Assembly (NCBI GenBank): GCA_015847255.1
Contig: JADLZK010005872.1
Location: 248,001 to 312,000, forward strand
From: Hyparrhenia diplandra
Taxonomy: Eukaryota; Streptophyta; Magnoliopsida; Poales; Poaceae
Length of the DNA stretch: 64,000 nucleotides
Direction of reading: 5' to 3'
The notes below the pieces were generated by a model that was given only the letters and a program-made list of their open reading frames with translations, had not been told where the DNA came from and did not search any database. Positions 57,070 through 64,000 of the stretch are shown one piece after another (the first letter of the stretch is position 1; each line of letters begins with the position of its first letter). A program made the position numbers and the translations under genes.

Positions 57070-58605
57070 AAACTAAAATACCAACGTCAACTCGTGGCGA
57101 GAGTACCTAGAAAAATTCCTCAGATCAATGGAAAGTTACCGTGAAAAATTGGATTGCAATTCAGAGCTCAAATGATAGAGTTGGGAATAAAACTTTGGTG
57201 CCGAAAACTTGAACTGAAAATTCGAAAGCAGCTCAACCACAACAGCACGCAAGAGCAATACCGAGAGCACTAATTCAAGCAGTTGGAAATGAGCTAATCA
57301 ACCAAGGATTAGTTTAGAATATAATTAAATTGTCTCCACACTATTGCTTGAAAGTGACATCTCAGAAAATGGACAAGCAAAACACGTTGCTGCTAGCAAA
57401 TGTCAGAGACAAAAGCTGTTGCCTGCCGCTTGCTGAAAATCTTGCACAATATCAGCGAGCTCTGAACCTGCAGCAAAGAAGCACACAACAACAAGGCAGA
57501 GATCCTTTTGCACACCGTGAAAAAAAAATAATCTACCTAAGGTGATATAGATTAATGAACCAATGATAAGCTAATGATTACTAGGAGAAACAGCTACTTA
57601 GTCATTTCATCGAACAGCTTAGGAGCGCTGAAAAACAACACAATGCTGAGATTATCAAAAGCTAGGAATTTCACACAAGTATTCGATCTAGCAGTCCTGC
57701 ACAAGAAGAAATCGATTGACTCGATGGCCAACTCACAGCACAAGAGAAAATTCAACCTTTTGTTGAAGCAAGGATCGAGCTTGGACGAAGAACAGTCGAC
57801 GCAGTTGGCTTGAACTGCTGCTGCTGAAACGCTGCTGCTGTGCGTGTGCTGCTTCTTGGCTGACGGCAAGCTTCTCACGCCCCGAGGAGGAGCTGGCACC
57901 CAGGCCCAGCTGCTCGCTCCCGAGCTCCTAGAGACAGGCCGGCAGCTGCCTGCTTGCTGCCCTGCGCGTGGACGAACAGGACTGGAGCCGCTCGGGGGTG
58001 GGGCCGCTCGTGCCTGCCCACGCCGGTCAGCTGCTTGCGCCCGCCCGCGGCTGAGAAGATGCAGGTCGAGCTGACCGGGGAGGGGAGCCTGGATTGGCCG
58101 CCGCCCGCTGGCTGCTGCCTCCTGCTCTGAAAGACGCGAACGCCTCCCTGCTGCACAGAGACAAGAACAGAGAAACAAAACCACACGAGCTCCAAAAAAT
58201 TCCAACGAAAATCACAGCAAAGGAAGAAGGAATTTAATCCAAAAGCCAGAGGCGACAGGAGATTTGGAGCTCCCCTTCCCCAACGAAAATCACCAACAAA
58301 ATCCATCAATTTGGTGTTCTTGGACCTCTAAACAAGAACCCTAAAATTGGGGAAAAATAAAAACGAAAATGGAAGAGGGTGAAGAAGGGGAGGATGGCTG
58401 CCATCCTCTATATGTAGTCCTTATTTCTCATCCCTATTTTGCCCTCCGATACATATGAGCCAAACCACTAACCCTAGGGCTATTTTGGTCGACTCTGGAT
58501 ATTTTTTGATCCGACGGCCACCGCGCTCCTCATCGGTAGCCTTGCATCCACGCAACCTCCCCCGATGCCGCCACGCGTGCCGCCCTTCCGCCCATCGAAC
58601 GCCCG
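57070..58605. other. No recognisable gene; possible minus-strand LTR-like DNA
   Basis: Frames up to 203 aa on the minus strand (58205-57594) are low-complexity and unfamiliar. ACATATAGAGGATGG on the minus strand near 58410, followed by G/C-rich sequence and a CAGCAG-rich stretch, could be an LTR promoter and leader, but no second LTR was found. Confidence 0.3.
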
Positions 58606-58609
58606 CCCG

Positions 58610-58708
58610 GGTTTTGAGGCCCAAACCCCGAAACCCGCCCGCCGATGGTTTTGAGGCCCAAACCACCAAACCCGCTACCGATGGTTTTGAGGGCAAACCA
58701 CCAAACCT
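58610..58708. repeat. Three tandem units of about 36 bp
   Basis: GGTTTTGAGG followed by CCAAACC- or CAAACC-type words repeats three times (starts near 58610, 58647 and 58683). It gives repeated peptides in every frame, which explains the open frames on both strands. Confidence 0.7.
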
Positions 58709-59103
58709 CCTCGACACGTGTCATCGCCGCCTTGACCGCCCGAGTCGCCAAGTCGTCCGAGCTCCTCGCTCGCTTGCACGCCGCCATCTTGACCCGATCG
58801 ACACGGTCCCGCCACGCCTTCTTGCATTCGCCGATGTCCCAGGTGTCAGCCACCATGGCTAGCCGCCCAAAGCGCTCGGTCCCTCGGTCCAAGCCTCACA
58901 TCCGTCCTTCACCTTCTCGGTCCGTCGGCCCGGCACGTCCTCCTTGGCCCCTTCACCTGCCGCCAGCGGCTACCATCTCCGAAGCTCCACACTGCATACA
59001 ACACGAACCAAGAGATACGTCTTCAACACACTCCGCGTGTGCCGTGAACATAGCGAAGCATAAAAAGATAAAAGAAAATAGAGGTAAAATGTTGAACGTT
59101 GAC

Positions 59104-59545
59104 AATCACTCAATCACAAAACTAAACACATGTGACCTAAATCAACCATGTGTTCGCACCTCCACAACTGCCGCAGACAGGCACCAGCGTTGCCCCAAGG
59201 AACATGGCCCCGTAGGAAGACGCCGCCGAGTACCTCTTGTCCCCGTAGGCGTTGCCCCAAGGATCTTGCCCGTCAGAAAGGTGGGCAGTCTCCAGGACGT
59301 CGCATAGCTTGCCGAACTCGACCAGCATGACAACGGTGACGGCGCTGGTGGTGATGGGACACCCAAGCATCCTCCTGGAGAGCCTCGGCGACCGTTGCCC
59401 ACCTCTTCCTAGCGGCCACCGCTTTGAACAAGGTAGGGGCAATGGAGCTGATGTTGTCACCATGCAGCCAGCGGTCAAGCCAGAAGAAGGTCTACTCCCC
59501 GTTCCCCACGGTGAATTTGGTTGCCGCCTCGAACACGTGAGGCCA
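59104..59545 (-). pseudogene. LINE ORF2 fragment upstream of the zf-RVT region
   Basis: Minus frames give FEAATKFTVGNGE, then FFWLDRWLHGD, VAEALQEDAWVS, TSAVTVVMLVEFGKLCDVLE and RYSAASSYGAMFLG. In grass LINEs this order, with W-D-RWL, GD and YSAxSAY, lies between RT and the zf-RVT domain. It is broken by frameshifts. It might belong to the same original insertion as 56108-57065 with later DNA between, but the intervening 2 kb is unlike a LINE. Confidence 0.65.
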
Positions 59546-59559
59546 CATGTCAGCACCAC

Positions 59560-60460
59560 ACTACTCTCAAATATATACTCTCTCTCTGCATCTTATCGTT
59601 TGGGTCCTCGGACACCGGTGGCGTCGTTGTCCACTGGCCTCTTGTACGTGCTCTCGGTCTCAGGCACACCGTCACTCTATTCCAAACCCTCTCGCGCGCA
59701 CTCCTCAGACATGCCCAGTTTCTGCTCTCGGACGGAATTGCTGTTCAAAGCAACGTTCGAGTAGAGGACGGGAGCATGAGGATGCGTGCTCACCGGCGAG
59801 GAGGGAGCGAAAGCTGCAAAAGGAAAGCAGTGGGTGCGGGTGGTCAGTGGGGTTCCTCGATACAATCGTCCGCTCTTTCACGGAATCACGGGTCGATGGG
59901 TCGATGAGCTCTTTCTCGTACCCATAGGGAGCAGAGCAGAGTTGTTTGGATTCAGGTTGCTTGGAAGGGTGGTGGCTGCATTTCAGTGGAATTCCCAGCA
60001 AAACGGAGGAAGATCGATGACACGCTCACCACTCGTTCAAATGCTTACAACAAGCAGTGCCTAGAACAGCAGAAGGTGTACGTACTAGCTAGCTAGCTAC
60101 AGGCCGGCCTATAGTGCTTGCTTTTCTTTGGTGCCTCTCTGCACTGCATCGATCGATCCCAAGTATTTCACACGGCACAGCGCGTGCGTAGGTACAACTG
60201 TGCGTGTGTGAGCTGGATTGAGTTACAGACTCTGCGCAGTCGATCGACACGTCGTGTGGTTTTGCCCTCCGTTCTAGTAAACTGTAAGCTATTCTAGCTT
60301 CCTAAACATAATAAGTATAATAACTTTTGCCCTCCATACAAGTGACAGGGAGGCTCGCTGCTGAGTTTTTCCGATGTCGTTGCATCGGATGCGTCAGACG
60401 TGCAGCTGCTTTTGAAATCGTTGCATCTGATGCATGCATGTGTATACTGCTTTGATGAAA
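59560..60460. other. No recognisable gene
   Basis: Frames up to 128 aa overlap on both strands (59520-59910) and resemble nothing known. From 60070 the sequence is A/T-rich with AGCTAGCTAGCTA and GATCGATCG words, like other intergenic parts of the cluster. Confidence 0.4.
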
Positions 60461-60469
60461 TTGTGCATG

Positions 60470-60740
60470 AAATTGAATGTCGATCGAGATGGGATGGCTG
60501 GCCATGGATCGATGGGATCACATGCATGCATGCTAACATTTACTACAGTTTTGAATGTACCACCTGCCTCCTCACACTCTCTGAGTCTGAATACAATCGA
60601 GAAAATGACATACAGTATAGGATTGAATTACAGACTGCGCGGTCGATCGACACGTCGTGTGGTTTTGGGGCCACCCCACGCGGCCGGCATCGCCTTTTGC
60701 TTCGTTACTCGGCTACTTTAAGTACCTCCATGAGCGAGAG
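60470..60740 (+). promoter_or_regulatory. Promoter-like module P8, upstream of gene E
   Basis: GAAATTGAATGTCGATCGAGAT, ATCACATGCATGCATGCTAAC, CTCTCTGAGTCTGAATA, TCGATCGACACGTCGTG, CCCCACGCGGCCGGCATCGCC and CTACTTTAAGTAC (60713-60725, a variant of the palindrome) appear in family order. A leader exon follows, ending at the donor at 60925. Confidence 0.55.
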
Positions 60741-61142
60741 CAAGGGAGGCCTCTCGATCTCTCACTCTCTGTGTGCTTTCTCTTGTACTCATTCAGCAAC
60801 AAGCCAAGCAACAAGCTCCATCCCATCAGTCAGCAACAAGCTCCATCCCAACCATCCGTACGTCGTCGTCGTCGCCGGCTCCCCGCTGATCTAGCAGGAC
60901 CTGTAGAGAAGAAGCTATATCGCGGTGAGCCCCCTCGCACTGCATCCCCGGCCAGCCTCTCCCTCTTCTTATCTTCTTGATTCTTCCTTCCAGTCGTCGT
61001 CTGTTCTATTTTCAAACACACATTTTAGTTTGGAGATCTTCTGCATATATGCATGTCAATCAAATTAAGTTTGGATTTTCGATGAAGAGGATGGCAACCG
61101 CATCTTCCGCTGTCCCTGCTGTCCGTGGAGGGGGAGAAGAAA

Positions 61143-61729
61143 ATGAAGGAGCACGCGCGCGCGGCTCCTCCTCCACTACTCCCCGGCGTAGTCAGAGGTG
61201 TGATTCTGTGCACGCTCTTGCACGCCGGCATCGTCGCCGTCAGCTTCGCCGTCTCCATCGCCTACTATGTCATCATCACCAGCATCTTCAGCCAGCAGCC
61301 GGTATACACCTAGTATAATCGATTTATTTACAGTCAGCTCCTAGTATAGCAGCTATCGACGAATTACTGTATGATACATATATATCATGGTGCGTGTACG
61401 TGCAGCCGTCCTGGCTGCTTCCGCGCCTTGTGCACGACACGGACGCCGAGGTCGACACAGGCACCATCGTGGCAGGGCTGCTGTTGGGCGCGGTGTCCCG
61501 GAAGCTGCCAGGGCCCTCGCCTTTGCTGCCACGTCGCCACGGCCGGGTCCATTTGCTCCATGCCTACATTGTGCTCCTGGTCGTCACCGTCGTCGCCGGC
61601 TACGTCGCCGCCGACCCGTGCTGCTGCTGCTGCTGCTTCAGTACCGGCGTCATCACCATGCTCATATCCATCTTCTTCCTCGGGGTGGTCGTCCTGGCCC
61701 TCATCCTCCGCCGAGGGGACGAGGAGTAA
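61143..61729 (+). CDS. Gene E: four-pass small membrane protein, two coding exons
   Basis: From ATG 61143 exon 1 gives 53 codons with one membrane segment. The 104-base phase-0 intron (GT 61302, AG 61405) leads to exon 2 (61406-61729), which starts PSWLLPR and TDAE and ends LILRRGDEE; total 160 aa. Family similarity extends upstream of this ATG (LPLSLLSVEGEKK), but the ATG at 61091 is out of frame with it, so a one-base change may have forced the shorter start. Segment 2 is weak: the MLWC motif is replaced by LLLGAVSRK. Residues 125-130 are six cysteines from (TGC)6 at 61619-61636. Function unknown. Confidence 0.65.
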
Positions 61730-62257
61730 GCTAGGACGGTGACGGTACGGCCGATCGAGCTCGAGCTATGTATCGATCTATCTATCTATCGTGACAACCA
61801 TGCACGCTGTATATACATGTGTATGTGTGCATCCATCTGGTATTGGTATGTGTGTACTGGATTGTGGTGAGAGCTGACTATATTGGCTGTGCATCACCTA
61901 GCGCTATATTGCTAGCTATTGACTCTTTTCATCAGTATGTGTGTACTGGATTGTGGTGAGTGCTGAGTCTGCTGACTATAAGATAGTAGGTACTATATTG
62001 ATATTGTGTACTGTGTTATATCTCTTTTTCATCTTGGCTCTCACGTAGACATAGTTTCGTGTATAAGAAATTGTTTTCCAACGAATATATATTTGCAGTA
62101 GTGCAGACTATGATATGCTGGCATATATAGCTAAGCTACCTGTTAATGAAAATAGTTAGAGCAAGCAGTTTATACCGGAAATGCAATTGTGGTTAGTGGA
62201 CGGGGCGCTGCATAATGGGAAACTCGAGTGATTTTTGGTTTTGCATTGCTTTGCACA
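61730..62257. other. 3' flank of gene E, no gene seen
   Basis: It contains a local duplication: ATGTGTGTACTGGATTGTGGTGAG near 61846 recurs near 61936. The rest is A/T-rich with CTATCTATCTATC microsatellite-like words. Confidence 0.5.
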
Positions 62258-63082
62258 AGGCTTTGAAAAGGAAAAGGGGAAAGAATAACTGCGCCGGGTG
62301 CCAAAGTCTCGGAGCTAGCTAGGTAGCTACAGTTCTTTTCTGGTTGGTGCCTTACATACTCTGCGTGATGACATGCATGGCAACAAGATGTTAGCATCAG
62401 ATCCATGGCTAGATCGAGATGTCCCATCGTCATCGTCCGAGCTTGCTCTTTACTGTGCCATGGAGTACACCATCGTCTAGCTGCCATGCGACACGTCGTG
62501 GGTAGTAGTGGGTTACTTTCTCGATCTTCACTCCTCTATCGTCTCGTTTCTGGCTTTCTCTTCTTTCTCTGCGGGAAGGGCTACTTGACAACTCGTCAGC
62601 TAGCTCGGGCATCTTGAGGAAGCTGAAGAAACACACCAACATATATAGCTGGCTTCTTTATCACCGATCGATGACCCTGCAAAAGAGGGAGGACACGAGG
62701 AGACTCTCAGCTTCTTCCATCCTATAGTCAGCAAAGTTAACGACGCCACCATACACGGTATGGTGTGGTGGTGGTGCCAGCGGCCGCCGCGGCGCTGCGC
62801 TGGTACTGCTTCTCCCGGCCCGCCACGCCAGACCTGCCGATCGAGCCCTGGCCTACGTACGTCGCGCTCCTAGCCAGTGTCACTCACCACCCAGTTCCTG
62901 TCTCCCGTTGGATACTTCAGAGAGGCTCACCGCTCGTGGCTCAGCTGGGATCAGAGCGTATTGGATCAGCTCACGCGCTACTCTGGTAGCTCGATCGATT
63001 ATGTCATCACGGTTAGGCACGCAGCTAGCTAGTATATAGTAATTCACTCTAGGCGTGCTTGGATTTAAACTATATGATCTTT
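62258..63082. repeat. Right copy of the 0.8-kb direct duplication
   Basis: Matches 1-840 in the same orientation. It has an internal open frame at 62765-62989, but the frame is not preserved in the left copy. After AAACTATATGATCTT the two copies diverge. Confidence 0.85.
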
Positions 63083-63123
63083 TATGTATGCGACCACTAC
63101 TCTTCCCTACGTACACTACACGA

Positions 63124-63310
63124 GGCTGGTCCTTTGCCGAGCGTACAGCGGCGGCTTCGGCAAAGGTCAGGGGGCCGTCGATGAAGGCTTCGCCGAACAC
63201 TTTTTCAGGGGGCCGTCGGCGAAGGTGCTACAGAGAATTTTTTAACGGCATTAGGGCCCTTTGCCGACAGCCGTCAGGGCCCCTTTCGCGAAGCCTTCAC
63301 CGAGAACCGA
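63124..63310. repeat. CACTA-like subterminal fragment
   Basis: CTTTGCCGAGCG, CTTCGGCAAAGG, TTCGCCGAACAC, CGTCGGCGAAGG and CTTTGCCGACAG make an array of direct and inverted GCCGA/TCGGC words, like the array at 28.99-29.14 kb but diverged. Confidence 0.5.
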
Positions 63311-63479
63311 AAACAACTGGTCAATTATCAATTGAATCTGTGAATTATATATTTATGTTATGTGAATTGTATGTTGAAGTATGTGATTTTTGTATGATGC
63401 ATATATGTTTATTTGAAGTATGAGACATTATGCCAATTATCAATTGAATCTGTGAATTATATATTTATATATTTTTTGT

Positions 63480-63731
63480 GTGAAATTCAACTGTAGGGGC
63501 GGGTTTGGATTAAACTGCCCCTACAGTAAAGAGTTTAGGGCGGTTTATATATAATAAGGTGAACCGCCCCGCTATGTCCCTAATGGGTTGAGCGCCCGAT
63601 GTGTTCACATTAGGGCGGCTGAGACAACCCCCTTTTGTGCATGAACATTAGGGCGCTTGTTTAGAGGCGGCTGGGAAAACCGCCCCTAGAGTACATCACC
63701 AACCGCCCTAATGTTGCTCAATGTAGTAGTG
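63480..63731. mobile_element. CACTA-type right terminus
   Basis: GGGCGGTT/AACCGCCC and TAGGG words repeat in both orientations from 63494 to 63712, and the block ends GTAGTAGTG at 63731, the complement of a CACTACTAC terminus. Upstream, AATTATCAATTGAATCTGTG occurs twice (63322 and 63434), giving a 34-base direct repeat. The left terminus was not identified. Confidence 0.5.
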
Positions 63732-63739
63732 TTTGGTTC

Positions 63740-64000
63740 TAGATCCTCTCGCAACCCAAACCAATTGTCCAGTGCCAGCAACTTCAACTTTGCGCTGGTG
63801 GAGGCTTGACTTCATGGCATGTTTTCTGGGTTCAAGCGTGCGGCATGGACTCGCCAAGCGTTGGTCTCATGGGAGATTTGGAACGAGCACAATACACGAT
63901 ATTTTAGAGGAGCAGCGACAAGACATCTAAACTCCTGCAAGTCATCCATGCAGAGGCCGAGCGGTGGATCGAAGCAGGAGCGAGCAGGCTTCGAGTACTT
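63740..64000 (+). pseudogene. LINE ORF2 C-terminal fragment
   Basis: Across frames the plus strand reads LVSWEIWNEHNTRYFRGAA and then LQVIHAEAERWIEAGA to the window end. W-E-I-W-N-E-x-N is the usual C-terminal signature after the zf-RVT of grass LINEs. It is frameshifted and runs off the window. Confidence 0.6.

Noticed and set aside
56108..59545. A single LINE spanning both RT fragments
   Set aside because: The intervening 57070-59100 has no LINE coding sequence and contains unrelated tandem repeats, so the fragments are kept separate.
1..64000. CRISPR arrays, rRNA or tRNA genes
   Set aside because: No regularly spaced short repeats, no conserved rRNA words and no cloverleaf-like sequence were found. 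The tRNA-like matches are primer-binding sites of LTR elements.

Overview
The window is plant nuclear DNA, almost certainly from a grass. The reasons are G/C-rich coding exons, CACTA elements with TTTGCCGAGTG subterminal repeats, Tourist, Stowaway and hAT MITEs, very long LTRs, and a PBS matching plant initiator tRNA-Met. No rRNA gene, tRNA gene, CRISPR array or bacterial-style operon was seen.

Left part (1-31.8 kb): nested transposons. The host layer is a minus-strand CACTA (En/Spm-type) element with coding remnants at 5831-6140 and 26795-28453 and subterminal repeats at 28.96-29.59 kb. A plus-strand LTR retrotransposon without pol (6141-26789) split its coding region, with a perfect CGAGG target duplication on both sides. 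Its 5' LTR was later split by a minus-strand Athila-like Ty3/gypsy derivative (7627-17181) that keeps gag, protease and a degenerate envelope-position ORF but no recognisable RT, RNase H or integrase. A non-LTR retroposon without RT (29609-31820, 15-bp target duplication) landed in the CACTA subterminal region. Left of the nest lie LTR-like fragments and an F-box-type gene fragment.

Right part (31.8-62 kb): the probable host-gene content. It is a plus-strand tandem cluster of five related genes for small proteins of about 160-230 aa with four predicted membrane segments: A (35.5 kb), B (41.2 kb), C (47.3 kb, broken), D (52.3 kb, intact, no coding intron) and E (61.1 kb). A, B, C and E share a 5'-leader intron, a phase-0 coding intron and a TDAE motif just after it. 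D has a leader intron and the TDAE motif but no coding intron. I do not recognise the family. Upstream of A, B, C and E, and at four further places with no gene attached, is a conserved 250-350 bp promoter-like module. It carries CATGCATG (RY), CGACACGTCG, CCCCACGCGGCATCGCC and, in several copies, the palindrome-like CTACTTCAAGTAG. D instead has a strong TATA box.

The cluster grew by segmental duplication and was then hit by a second copy of the RT-less retroposon (44914-46749), MITEs, LINE tails and a poly(A)-only insertion. An 0.8-kb sequence at the left edge (1-840) recurs at 62258-63082, so the whole 62 kb lies between two direct repeats. The far right holds CACTA-type termini and a LINE fragment.

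Caution: the frameshifts in A, B and C include several one-base changes in G runs, and both LTR pairs are near-identical in A/T-rich parts but full of indels in G/C-rich parts. Some apparent gene damage may therefore be consensus error.
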